DNA from: Vanilla planifolia
Taxonomy: Eukaryota > Streptophyta > Magnoliopsida > Asparagales > Orchidaceae
Length of the DNA stretch: 64,000 nucleotides
Direction: 5' to 3'
Assembly: GCA_023846275.1 (NCBI GenBank)
Contig: JAIUJO010000069.1
Location: 206,501-270,500 of the forward strand
Both the position numbers and the translations under genes were made by a program. Positions 41,809 through 55,685 of the stretch are shown here, one piece after another. The notes below the pieces were generated by a model. That model was not told the DNA's origin and searched no databases. It saw only the letters and a list, made by a program, of their open reading frames with translations. Positions within the stretch are counted from its first letter, which is position 1. Each line of letters starts with the position of its first letter.

Positions 41809-44800
41809 CTTGGAATTCATGTTTTTCATACAATTTATCTCATTTCTTCAATGTTTTTGCTTTGAATTTTTTAAATTGTAATGAAGCTTGAATTCTTTTA
41901 TATTATGACCTTACATAGGTTTGATTTTAAAAATTTGCTTAATACTAACACAAAAATTTACTATTATTTATATTTATTTAATTTTGTAATTTATAAAATT
42001 ATAAACTATACTTGATCAAGTTGAAATAAATGATGTTGGACTCCTCAAAATGAACTCTATTTAATTAAATATTCATTGTAAGGTCTTTTATTTTATTTTT
42101 GAAGATTTTTTTCTTAATTTATGAGCTTATCGTTTCCTACCTTCATTTTTTATAAAGGTTATTAATATTGAAATCCTTAGTATTTTAGAGCACATCTTTG
42201 ACCTAACAATTATCTCATTTTCATAAATTTTCTTGTATTTTGTTAAGTTACTAAGAAACCCTGAATGTTTTCTCAAGTGGCCTTGACATCTCTTTGATTT
42301 GCTTATGATACATCAATATGATTTATTGCATTTAAACATTAATACATATTCTTTTTATGTTACAATCACAATTTTTTACTGTTTATACTTATTTACTTTA
42401 TTATTTCATTGCAACTTAAAATAAGTTCAATTAAGATAAAATAAACTCCGTTAGACTCATTCCCCTTAGTTCTCTTTTATTAAAAAATTTGTGCATGATT
42501 TAATGATCAAGAATGTCATACTTAATCTTCTTGGTATCTAGGAATACAACTTTTGTACATAATTATTTCATTTCATTAATTTTTTTGCTTTGATTTAATG
42601 ATATTAGTATGAAACTCAAATTGTGCTCTCTTATGACCCTTATATCACAATGATTTAGTTATAGTACAAATTTTAATTTATTTTATTTAAGGTATAACAT
42701 AAATTCACCTAATATTAAAATAATAGTCTAATGTTATTTATATTTATTTTCTTTAATAATTTGTGATAATTCCAAATAAAATATAATCAAAATGAAATAA
42801 ATGTCGTTGGAAGTCTCTATAAGAGCTCTACCAAATTAAATATTATTTTATATATTTTATAATACCTGATTTTCAAACGTTTTTTTATTGCTTGACAAAA
42901 ATTGTAATTTATACCTAATTTTGCCATCAAGAATGCTATTCTTGATCTTCATAGTATCTTAATACACTATTTTTCGTACAATTTAATTCAGCTCCTAAAA
43001 TGTTTTCCTTTAATTTAGTTATATTACTATATGACTCAGAATACCTATAGTGTGACCTTTACATCACATCTATTTGATTATATTATATTACTTTAATTCA
43101 TCTCATTTTAGTTTTAATATATATTTCCTTAATAATTACTTATTAATTTATTATTATTATTATTTTTTATTTACATTTGTGTTTTACTATAATTCTAAAT
43201 AAGATCTAATTAAGATAAAAGAAATATCCTTAGACTCATCTCCTCAAGCTATGTCTATTTAAATATTTTTTATATTTTCAAATATTCTTTTTCTTATCAC
43301 TTCAAGATATTTTATGAAATTTTTTTGTTCTTACTTAATTTGATAATTGAAGGTGTTACATTCAGTCTCCTTAGTATTTTGAAATGTAACTGTCCTATAT
43401 ATTACCTTGTTTCTTCAAATGTTTTACTTTTAGTAGTTATATTATGATGAAAATATTATTCTCCTCTCTTGTGACTATTTTATTTCTTTGAACTTGTTAT
43501 ATACACTTTTAATTTATCTTTTTAAACTTTAATATATGTTTTCTTATTATTGAAAGAGGAATTTATTTTTATATATTCTAATTTCCTCTAATTATACATA
43601 GGAATAGCAAATAAGGTTTGCTTGTCATGAAATAAATTTTATTAGACTTATCTATATGAACTCCTCTTGTTAAATGTTAATTTTTTTATTTTAAAAAAGT
43701 TCTATAATTTTGCTATCATTATATGTTTCAATACATATCATATTTAATGGTCAAGGATATTTCAATTGATGACTTTCGTATCTCATAATGCATCTTCCAC
43801 ATATAAATTTTTAATTTCTTTTAAGATTTCATTTTTATTTAGTTTTCATTTAAACTTTCGATTATATTAAAATAATAATGCATTATTATTAATTCTTGTT
43901 TGTATTAGTAATTCATAGTAATTCTAAATGAGATGAAATTAAGATAAATCAAATTTTATTGAAGGGGTCTATATCCAATTAAATATTACTTTTTATATTT
44001 CTTAATATTTTACTTTAAATGGTCTTAGGATGCTTTACAAAGCCTTTCCATTGGTAATTAATATGGCAATCGATAATGTTGCACTCGATCTCTTTTATAT
44101 CTTTGAATGTAACTTTCCTTTACATTTTTTCTAATTTCTTCAAATTTTTTGCTTTTATCTGGTTTTATTACTATGTGACTCAAATTCTCATCCTATGTAA
44201 CTTATAAATAACTTTTTTTGTTTAAATTACATAGATTAAAATTATCTTATTTAGCTTTAATTTGTACATATATTTTGTTAATATTAGTATAATAATTTTG
44301 TGTTAATAATTGTAATTTATTTTAAAAATTCGTAGTAATGTCAAACAAATTTTGATTGAGATAAAATAAACATCATTCAAGTTTTCCCATTGAGCTGTAT
44401 CTTATTAAATATTAAAATCTACACTTTTAATTATTTTTTTCCAAATATTTTTATAGGTTTTAATAGATATTTATATTTGTACTAATTTGATGGATGAGAT
44501 GTAACACTTTCTCTCCTTAGTATTTTAAAATGCATCTTTCTTGTATAATTTTCTAATTCATCAAATTTTTTTGTTTGATTTGATTTTATTATTATATAGC
44601 TCAAAGTCCCAATACTTTATTGCAATTACCTTTGATTTGGTTGGACTACTTTGATTCACTTGATCCATTTCAACTTTAATAAATATTTAATTGTTATTAT
44701 AGCATTGATTTAAAAGTTTTTTTGTGTAATTTCCAATAATTCTAAATGATGATAGATTTTGATAAAACTAACATCATTGAACTTTTCTCAAAGAGCTCTA

Positions 44801-47800
44801 TCAAAATAAATATTAATTATGAAATTTTAAATATATTGTTCAAGGATTTTGTCATACTTTCTAAGATATTTAGATTCATAACTAATTTCATGATTGTGCA
44901 TATTACTATATTTCTCTTCATTTTGTTGGAATGCATCTTATGATATAATTGGCCTTGTTTCATAAAACCCTCTACTTTGATTCTATTATAGCATGTTGCT
45001 TCAATTTTTCTTCTTTCTGCATTAACATATATTTTTTAATGTTAAAGAATATGTTTTTCTTACTTAAGCATATTTATTTTGTCAATTCATAAAAATTCCA
45101 AAGAAGGTTTAACCAAAGAAAAATAATTGTTACTGGACTTGTCTCTATAAGTTTTATCTATTTAAATATTCATTTTTTAAAATATTTAATTTTCTATACT
45201 TTTTGTATACTTTATTAGACTTCTTTAATTGTACTTGAATTAAAGATGAAGGATATTACACTTGGTCCATTACATCGACTTGATTTGCATATATTGAATT
45301 TCATTAATTTATCTCATAAAACATCAATAAAAATTTAAATACTATTATACAATAATTTAGTATTATAAAATTTGATTTAATTTTGTATTCATAGTAATTC
45401 TAGACGAGGTCAAATTATGATGAAAAGATCTACATTGGACTTATCTATATGTGCTCTATCTAATTAAATATTGATTTGATATTTTTAAATATTTTATTAT
45501 GAGGGATTTCTGTATACCTTAAGAGTCATTTCGAAACATACCTGATTTGTTGATCGAAGATGTTAAACATCATCTATCAGATATCTTGGAATGTAACATT
45601 ACAATACAATTTATTTTATTTGTAGTTATTTCTTCTTTACTTTGGCTATATTTCTATGTTAAACTTTACTGCTTTGATTTGTTTTCATACATAAATTCAG
45701 TTTATGTTGCTTCAACTTAAATATACATTTACTTAATATTAAATTAATAATTTGTTATTATTTGTACTTATTTATTTTTATATTTTATAGTAATTTGAAA
45801 TGAGGTGTAATTTAGACAAAATAGATGTAACTGGACCAATATCATGGGCACTATCTAATTAAATATTAATTTATTTATGTTTTTTTAAAATATTTTATTT
45901 TCTAATTTTTTGACACATTTTATGAGATGTTTTCTTTCTTACCTGATTTAATGGTCAAGGTTGTTATACTTCAACTCCTCTCTATCATGGAATACAACTT
46001 TCCTATATAATTTATCTTATTTACTCAAAATTTTTACTTTTATATAGCTATTTTTCTTTATATATATAAATTTCTTCTTATGCAAACTTTAGATCAACTT
46101 TAGTTTAATTTATTACATTGTAATTTATCTTATTTTAGCTTTACTATGTATATAGTTAATATCAAATTATAAAATTACGATTTTTACTTATTTGGCTTTG
46201 GTGATTGTCCGAATTATAAACCAGATCTTATTAAGACAAAATAATGGTTTGTTGGACAAATCTTGACAAGCTAGAAGGAAAATATTTATTTGTTTGTTTT
46301 TAAATCTTTTATTTTTTTGAGTTTCATGATCTTTATAAGACTTTTTTATTATTATTTTATTTTAGTATTAATGATATTATTATAGAATATCTTAAAATCT
46401 TGGAATGTAAATTTCCTTTATAATTTTTCTCATCTCATCAAATGTTTTTCTTTGATTTAGTTATATTTCTAATTATCTCCAAATATCTTTTTATGTTGCA
46501 TTTATGTCGTCTTGATCTTGTTATATTATATTGACTAAATTTATCTCACTTCAATTAAGAAACACATATATTTACATAAATTTAAAATAAAATTATTGTA
46601 TTATTTTTGTTTATTTAATTTGATAATTCATAATATTATTTGATCAAGATTATGGTTCATTGGACTCTACTCATCTTCTTAAATCCTACTAATATTTTTT
46701 TTTATATTTTAAAATATTTTATTTTCTAAAGTTTTGGCATGTTATATGATACAATTTTGTTTATAACTAATTAGATGAATGATGATGTTACACTCAAACT
46801 CTTTAGAAAATTAGAACAAAATTTTCTATTATATTTTACATGTCTTCAAATTAATTGCATTTTATTTCATTATATTATAACATTTCCCAAAATTTCTTTT
46901 TGTGTGAACCATACATCTTTAATTTGTTATACAACATTATTTTGATTTATCTCCTTTAAACTTTAATAAATTTTCCATTATATTAAAAAATAATTTATTT
47001 TTACTTATGGTTATTTATTTATTCATTCATTGAAACTCCAAACATGGTCCAATCTCGATAAAGCAAATATCATTAGAATTGCTTTGATGAACACTATCAC
47101 ATTGAATATTAGATATTAAATATTTTATTTTGTTTTAGATTTTGGCCACTTTATGATATATTTTCAATTGTACTTCATTTGAAGATCATTGATTTATCTC
47201 ATTTCATCAAGTTTTTTTATTATAATTTGTTTATATTACATTACTTTCAACTCATTATATTCAGCTTTAAAAAAGTTATTTAATATCATATTAATAGTTA
47301 ATTATTACTTGTGCTCGTAAACTTTAATATTTTTTAGTAATTCTAGATGAGATCGAATCGAGATGATGTAAATATCATTGGTATCATTTGGATGACCCCT
47401 ATCAATTTAAATAATCTTTTTAACATTTTTAAAGATTATAATTTCTAAGGTTTTGGGACATTTTACTTTACTTTTTTTTCGTACTAGATTCAATGATGGA
47501 AGATGACACAATCAATCCCTTTAGTATTTTAGAATGCTACTTTCAATATAATTTATCTAATTTCTTCAACTTATTACCTTTTATTTTGTTATGTTACCAT
47601 CATACTCGAATTCTCCATTCATGTTACATTTGCATTACTTTCATTTGATTATATGGCATTGCTTTAATTAGTCTTATAATGATAAATCGTAGTGATTCAT
47701 AATGAGGCTGATCATGGTGGAACATACATCATTTGACTCATCTCCATTAGCATTTAATTAAATATTCATTTTTACAAATTTAAATGTATTAAATTCTAAG

Positions 47801-48771
47801 GTTTTTTTTAGAATTTTTATCAAGCAATTAATTTAATGAATGAAGATGTTACACTCGGTTACCTTTGTACCTTGCAATGCAACTTTCTTATAAACTTTAT
47901 TTCATTTCTTCAATTTCTTTCCTTGATTTAGTTATAATCTATGTATTTCGAAATCTTCTCTAGTTTAATATTTTTAACGTTTTTACTTTGTTATACTACA
48001 CTGCTTCAATTGTTCCCACTTAAATTTAATATATATTTATTTTTAAAATTAGTAATTTGTATTTGTTTTTATTTATTTAATTTAAAGTTTTTCCTTAATT
48101 CTTAATGATGTCTTATCAAGATTAAACATTTGTTGTTAGACTCATCTCGACAAACTCTATCCTATTAAATATTCTTTTTTACATTTTTAAAAATTTTATT
48201 TTTTTTAATAATTTTGATCAAGGTTGTTGCCTTTGATCTCCTTAATATATTAGAATGCAATTTTCCTATGTAATTAATCACATTTGTTTAAACATTTCAT
48301 TTTTATTTCATTATATTATTATAAAACTCTAATTCTACTCTTGTATTATATTTAATTTTCTTTAGTTTAGTTATATGTTTCTTTAAGTTATCTCATTTTA
48401 ATTTTAATATATATAGTTATACTTATAATTATAAATAATTTTTTCATTATGTTTGCTTATCTACTATCATAATTTTTAATGAGTTCTATCTAGTTAAATA
48501 TTTATTTTAATATTTTAAAATTTTTTATTTTTTGTAGTATTGGTTTGCTTGAAGCGACCTTATAATTCAAGCCTAATATGATAATTAAGGATATTACACT
48601 TCATATTGTTAGTGTCTTAAATAGAACCTTTTCTGCATATTATATGTCCTTTCTTAATTTTTTTCCTTAGATTTTCTTAAATTTCTATTTAACTCTAAAG
48701 TTTTTTCTTGTTTGACTTTTACATCACCATAATTCTATCATAATAAAAAGCTTCAATTTATTTATTTATAT

Positions 48772-48861
<90 letters not shown>

Positions 48862-50695
48862 ACATTAAAATTGTAGTTTATTATTATTTATAATCATTTA
48901 ATTTAGAAATTAATAAAAATTCCAAACAACGTCCCATTGAGATGAAATAAATGTCAATAGACTCATCGTAGTGAGTTTTATCTATGTAAAAAATGATTTA
49001 TTTATCTTAAATATTTTATTTCCATTTGCTTTGGCATGTTTTATTTGATTATTCTATTTTGTATCTGGATGGCAATCAAGCATGTTACAATCAATCTCTT
49101 TAGTATGTTGGACTACAACTCTCTTATATAATTAATCTCATTTTTACAAATTATTTATTTTTATATTGTTATAACACTATGAAAGTATAATTCTCCATTC
49201 GTATGACATTTAGTTCACTTGATTTTTTTATGTTACATTGGTTTTATTTATCTTATTTTACTATTAATATATATTTTCTGTTGTTATAATAATATAAAAA
49301 TAAATAATTTATCTTTTATATTTATTTAGTTTGCTAGGTTAAAGTTGCTCCTAATGAGGTCTAATTAAGATGGAAAAAAATATCATTGGACCTAACTTGA
49401 CGAGCATTATTAAACTAGAATTGTATTTCTAAGCTTCAATATTTTATTTTTTAGAGTTTTGGCATTCCTAAAAAATTTAATTCATATTAGAATTGATGAT
49501 TAAGAATGTTACATCATTTCACCTTACTGTCCAATAATGCAACTTTACTATACAATTTACATCATTTTATAAAATTTTGTTTTTAATTTTTTTATATTTT
49601 TATGTAACTCTAAATCTTTTCTTATTTACCATTTACATTGCATTGACTTGGATATATTTTAATCAAATTTATCTCTTTTTGGCTTTAATATATATTTACA
49701 AAGTATTGAAAATCATAAGTTTTTATTATTCATGCTAATTTTTCTTGGTAATTAGTAATAATTTCAAATGAGGTCTTATTGTGATGACAAAAATACTATT
49801 AAATTTATCTTAATGAGTTCTATACATTTAAATTCATAGCTCCTTTTATTATAGAGAATGTTACATTGATATACAAAGTGTATTGAAAAGGAACTTTCTT
49901 ATACAATTTACATAATGTCTTGATTTTTTAGTTTTTATTTAATTATATTATTAGGTAACTCTAAATCTCCTTTAATGTGATTATTGCATCACCATTATTT
50001 TGTTGTAATATATTTCTTCAATCTATTTTATTGTGCATTAATCCATGTTAGTTTATCATAAAAATAATAATTTACTAGTACTTATTTTTTTTGGTAATTT
50101 GTAGTAAGTATAATAAAGGGCTTATTGATACTAAATATGCATCATTGGACTAATCTTGATGTGCTATACTTAATTAAATATTTATTTCCAAATTTATTAA
50201 TATTTTATTTTCAAGGGCCTTCACATACCTGATGAGACATTTCAATTTGTACTTAATTTGTTAAACTCGATGTGCTTAGTATCCAAACTTTCCCTATACA
50301 AGTTATCTCTTTATTTCAATTTTTTTCTTTGATTATGTAAATTACAAGTTATCTCATTATTTCAATTTAGATTATTTTAACATTAAAATCTTTTTAATTA
50401 ATATTTAAATAATATTTATTGTAGTTTTGTTTATTTACTTTTTAATTTATAACAATCTTGAATGAGGATTGATCAAAATAAGAAAAATGTCATTAAAATA
50501 GCCTTAACTTTGTCTATCCTATTAACTATGAAATTTTATATTTTTTAAATTGTTTATTTTCTCATATATTTTCAAATTTATGAGACATTTAAAATTTCTA
50601 CCTTATTTGGTGATCGACAATGTTAGACTAGATCTCTTTAGTGTCATTAAATTACAACATTCTTATACAATTTATTTCATTTCATAAAAGTTTTT
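41789..50695 (-). repeat. AT-rich satellite array, block 2 (inverted orientation)
   Basis: The same monomer as block 1 continues in reverse complement, seen as GAATGCAACTTTCCTATA-like and AATTTATCTCATTTCTTCAA landmarks. These recur near 41840, 42570, 42985, 43405, 43820, 44140, 44555, 44955, 45600, 46000, 46420, 47535, 47885, 48265, 49105, 49540, 49890, 50290 and 50655, mostly 350-420 bp apart. Partial copies lie near 45240 and 47190. Divergence between copies is high, so the array is old or evolves without strong homogenisation. The stretch 44746-44943 is open by chance and resembles no protein. Confidence 0.88.
48774..48858. repeat. (TA)n microsatellite, about 42 units, inside the satellite
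   Basis: Uninterrupted alternating T and A cover about 85 bp. The tract sits where the satellite monomer normally carries a short TATATAT stretch next to AATATTA, so it is best read as slippage expansion seeded by the monomer itself. It could form cruciforms and is prone to length error in assembly. Confidence 0.95.
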
Positions 50696-53600
50696 TTAAT
50701 TAGAGTTGCATAATAATACGAACAAATTAAATTGCAAAAATTGTAAAATTTGATAAATTATGTGAGAATGTTGTATTGTAAGATTTTAATGAATCTATGT
50801 GTAACAGCCTCAACCATTTGATCATGTTCAAATTGAAATAATTTGTAATGCATTCCAAAATCATATAAAAAATAATTAATTGTGAAAAAATGAATAATTA
50901 ATTAGTAAATATTTTTAATATAAGTCTAAATACTTTTTCATATTGAATCGAACTGATTTAGATTATTATAAATTAGAAAATCTAATTGCCATAAACACTA
51001 ATAACTGTTTATTATTACATTATGTAAATACACATGTCAAAATTAAAAATAAAAATAGATAAATTAAAAAAAATAAAGAAAGTGAAATAATGGTCATTTG
51101 AGAGATAATTTTGAGTGATATAGTAACATAAACATATAAAATAAAATAATTTGTAGAAATTAACAAGTTGCATAAAAAGTTTTGTTAAAAGTAGTCAGGA
51201 CATCATGTGGAATGTCCTTCATCATCAAATAAAATTTAAAATCCCTTTTAAAACATATGAAAACACTACAAAATAAAAATATTTCAAAATATAAAAATGT
51301 TTATTTAGTTTGATAAAGTTGGTCTAGATGACATTAATGTCTTTTGCTTTGTCTTAATCAATCCATATTCATAATTACTATGAATTAAACAAGTAAATAA
51401 GAATAAATAATAATAATTTATCATTTTTATTTTAAATAACTATATATTATACTTGATACAAGATAAATTAGAACAATATAATGTGAAAAAAACATAGAAA
51501 TTTAAAGGTCACAATTATAGAGTCTTAATGTTACAAATAAATACAACCAAATTGAAATGATAAATTTGAAGTAATCAAATAAAAGAAAATTGTTTCAAGT
51601 AGAGATTTAGGCTTATATTGTAATATAACAAAATCTAATTTTTGAAAATTGTTAAAAACTAAGAAAAAACGTATGGGAAAGTTTCATTAAAAAATACTAA
51701 AATGATCTAGTGTAATACCATCAATAGTTAAATCAAGTAATAAACTAAAATGTTATTTGAAGCTAATTAGAGGTTAGAAAATAAAATATATTTAAAATTT
51801 TGAAAATAGATGTTTAATATGATAGAGGGTGCCAAGATGAGTCCAACAATATTTGTTTCATCTAAAATTAACCTCATTTGTAATAATTATAGATTAACAT
51901 GATAAATAAGGATAAAAAGTAATAAATTATTATTTTATTATTAAGTAAATAAATATTATAAAATAAATAAGATAAATTATAAATGTTATAAAAAAATCAA
52001 TGTGATCGATTAGTCACACAAGAAAAGATTTGGTGTTACTTTACAAAATAACTTATTCAGAGCAAAAAATTTGAGAAGATGATATAAATTATATGAGAAA
52101 CTTATATTCTATGATCCTAATAAGTTTTAGTGTAACATCATTTATCACAAAATATGGTAACAATCAAAATGTCTCATAATGGATGTAAAAATTATAAAAG
52201 TTAACTTTTTGAAAACATTAAAATGAATATTTAATTACATAGGACATACTGAGATAAGTCGAATTACATTTTTTTCATCTTAATTTAACTATGATTAGAA
52301 TTATTATAAATTATTCATGTAAATAAACACAAATAATAAAGAAATATTATTTTACTATTTAATAAATATATATATAAAAGTTGAAATAAGTTAAATCATG
52401 GTAACATATTTTAAGTAAATCATTACTATGTGGAGATCACAAGAGAGAAGATTTGAAGTTGTATAATAATATAACCAAATCAAAGAAAAAAATTTGAAAA
52501 AATGATATAAATTATTTTGGAATGTTTTATTCTGAGATATAAAAGAAAATCGAGTGTAATATCCATAATTATTAGATATGGTAAAATTGAAATATCTCAT
52601 TGAGAATGTCAAAATAAAAAAAGTTATTAAAAAAATAAAATTGTATTTAATTGTATCTAAAAAGTTAATTATCTCAAAACTGGGCTTCAATTAGAATTTT
52701 TACAAGTCACCAAAGTAAAAAATAATAACCCTGAATTATTATTTTAATATTTAGAAGATACATATTAAAGCTAAAATATCATAAGTTGAAGAAATATCGT
52801 ATAACTTATCTAAGAAAAGTAAAGGTCAAACTAGAGGAGATTTAGTGTTACATAGTAATAATACCAAATCAAAATGATAAAAATTTAAAGAAATGAGGTA
52901 AATTGAAAAAAATGGAGATAAATTATATCTGAAACTTTCATTCTACGATACTAACATGATCGGGTGGGGTATTCTCATTAGCAAAAGGAGCTATGAATTG
53001 AAATGCTTTGCAAAGCATTCGAAAGCCTAAGAATAAAAATATTTAAAAATATAGTATTGAATATTTAATATTATTGTGCACATTAAGATGATTCCAACAA
53101 AGATTCTTTCATCTCAAATAGACTACATCTAGTATTACTATAAATTACAAAATAGAACAAGCATATAAAAAAAATATTATTTTATTATTTTGTAAATATA
53201 TATTAATTCCCAAAATGAGATAAATTCAAGTAATATTATATAAGCAAATCAAGCAATATGAAGGTCACTCTAAAGGACAATTAGAGTATCATAGTAATAT
53301 TACCAAATAAATGCAAAACATTAGAAGGAATATAAAAAATCATATAAGAAGGTTGGTTTCTATGATACTAAAAACATCGAGTTATAACATCCTAAATCAA
53401 TAAATGAAGTGCAATTCAAAATTTCTCACAAAGCCTTGAAGAGCCTTAGAATTTAAATAATTAAAAATATAAAAAATATATATAAATTGATAAATCACAA
53501 TAAGATTACTCTAATGACATTTACTTCATCTAAATTAAACCTATTTTGGAATTACTATAAAAAATAAACAATAAATGATACTAAAATGTTATTTTTATTT

Positions 53601-55534
53601 TAAGTAAAAAACATAACATATGCTCTAAATGAAGTTAGGCAAAGTAGTATAACATGAGAAAATCAATGTCATGTAAACATTGTAGTAGAGGTGGATTAGA
53701 GTAACACACCAATATAGCCAAATTAAAGTAAAATAATTGAATAAAATGGAAAATCTTCCACAAAAATCTACATTTCAAGTGTTACATTCTAGATCATCAA
53801 GTTAGATACTAACTAAAATATCAAATAAAGCATGCTAAACTCCTAAAAATAGATATTAAAAAATAGAAAATTATTATTTGATTAAATAAATGACATCAAG
53901 ATGAGTCCAATGAAATTATTTCATCTACATTGGACATTATTCAAAATTATTTATAAATTATCAAAAGAAATAACCAAAAATAATAAAAAAATTTTACACT
54001 AATACAAAGTAAATATAAAGTAAAGGTGAAATGACTTAATTTGAAGCAATGTAGTTAACCAAATCAAGGTAGTTTAGCGACCTCATGATGGATATTTAGA
54101 GTTTAATTGTGATATAACAAATTGAAAGTGATAAATATATTTAAATGAGATAAATTATCTAGAGAAGTTGAATTCTTGGATAACGAGATTATGTGTGATA
54201 TCCTCGATCACAAAATAAGGTATGAACCAAAATATCTCATAAAATGAGAAAAAACCTAAGAAAATAAAACAAATATTTGAAAAAAGAAAAGGAAATACTT
54301 AATTTTATAGAGCCATTGATGTCAAACCAATGACAAATTTCTCAACATGATTAGATGCCAAATAAAATTACTATAAATTATCAAATTAAATAAGCATAAA
54401 TAATAATAATTTATTATTTTAATATCAAGTAAATATATATTTATTCTAAAAATAATTTAAATTAAAGTAATATAATATGACTAAATCAAGGCAGTAAGAA
54501 TGTCACATGAGCAATGACAAAAAGTTTTGTAGTAACAAAACAAAATCAAAGTAAAACTTTTGAATAGATGATAGAAAGTTTATGATAAAGTAGAATTCCT
54601 AGATAATAATGAGATTGAATATGACATTCTAAATCATCAAATCAAGTACAAATCAAAATATCTAATGCATACAAAAACTATAACAAATAAATTATTGAAA
54701 AATATAAAAATCAATATTTAGTTGGATTGAGCTCATTAATATGAGTCTAATAACTTTTGTTTTATCTAAATCATTCTTCATTTGGAATAGTAACAAATTA
54801 TAGAATTAAATATTTATAAAAAATAATAAATTATTTTCATGACATTACTTAAATATATGTCAAAGTGGAAATGGAATAAACTAAAGCAATATAATTCAGT
54901 AGAATAAGGCCTTATAATGGTAACTAGAGTGAAGTTTTAGAGTAACACACTAATATAAGCAAAACAAAGAAAATATTTTAAAAAATGAGATAAATTGTAT
55001 AAGAAAACTATATGCTTAAGACACTAAGGAGTTAAAATATAATATCTTTAGTTATCAAATAAGGTCTGAATTAAAATGCTTCACAAAATGTAGTAAAACA
55101 AAAACAACAATATTATTTAAAAATATATTTAATTTGACTAAGCCCATTAGGATGAGTATAATGACATTTGTTTCACTTCAATCATGCCACATTTAGAAAT
55201 ACGATAAATTACTAGGTGTAATAAATATAAATAATAAAAATAGCGTTTCAATATCAAGTAAATAAATAATACAGCTTAAAAAAGACTTAAATTAAAGTAA
55301 TGTGATATAACCAAATCATGTGTTGTAAAGGTCACACAAGATGAGAATAAGAGTTACAAATTAACATAACCAAATCTTAAAGAAATATTAGAATAAATGA
55401 GAAATTATACTAAAAACTAGCATTTTAAGATACAAAGATGATCCAGTGTAACAACCCTAATAAAAAAATTATCAATGAAACAAAATATCTTTTAAATCAT
55501 GTAAATATCTTGAAACAATTAAAAATATATAAAT

Positions 55535-55685
55535 GACAAATAATTATAAGTACATAATAACTATAATTAATTTATAAAAACAAACACATTTAATATACCT
55601 ACAAATGGCCTTTTGGCTCAAGGAAAGTATGTCGAAACCCATTTGGTATAACAAATGGGATGAGTACTTGTTTACAAAAAAATAA
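55535..55685. other. Short non-satellite insert of unknown origin
   Basis: About 150 bp here do not match any part of the monomer. They contain words such as GGCCTTTTGGCTCAAGG and a more balanced base composition. On the right, the monomer word AAAATGAATATTTAATT appears twice, at about 55688 and 55738, which suggests a small duplication beside the insertion. I do not recognise the sequence. A short element remnant is possible. Confidence 0.5.
55638..55659. repeat. Perfect 8-bp hairpin inside the short insert
   Basis: CCCATTTG, six spacer bases and CAAATGGG form a perfect inverted repeat. Such a GC-containing hairpin is unusual in this AT-rich setting. It is too short to assign to a known RNA or element. 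Confidence 0.7.

Noticed and set aside
44746-44943. 65-codon open frame in the AT-rich region
   Set aside because: It lies inside a satellite monomer, is rich in Ile/Phe/Leu/Lys as expected from AT composition, and has no conserved motif.
52391-52690. 99-codon minus-strand open frame with hydrophobic, membrane-like composition
   Set aside because: It covers most of one satellite monomer. Hydrophobicity follows from TTT/ATT-rich codons, and neighbouring monomers do not keep the frame.
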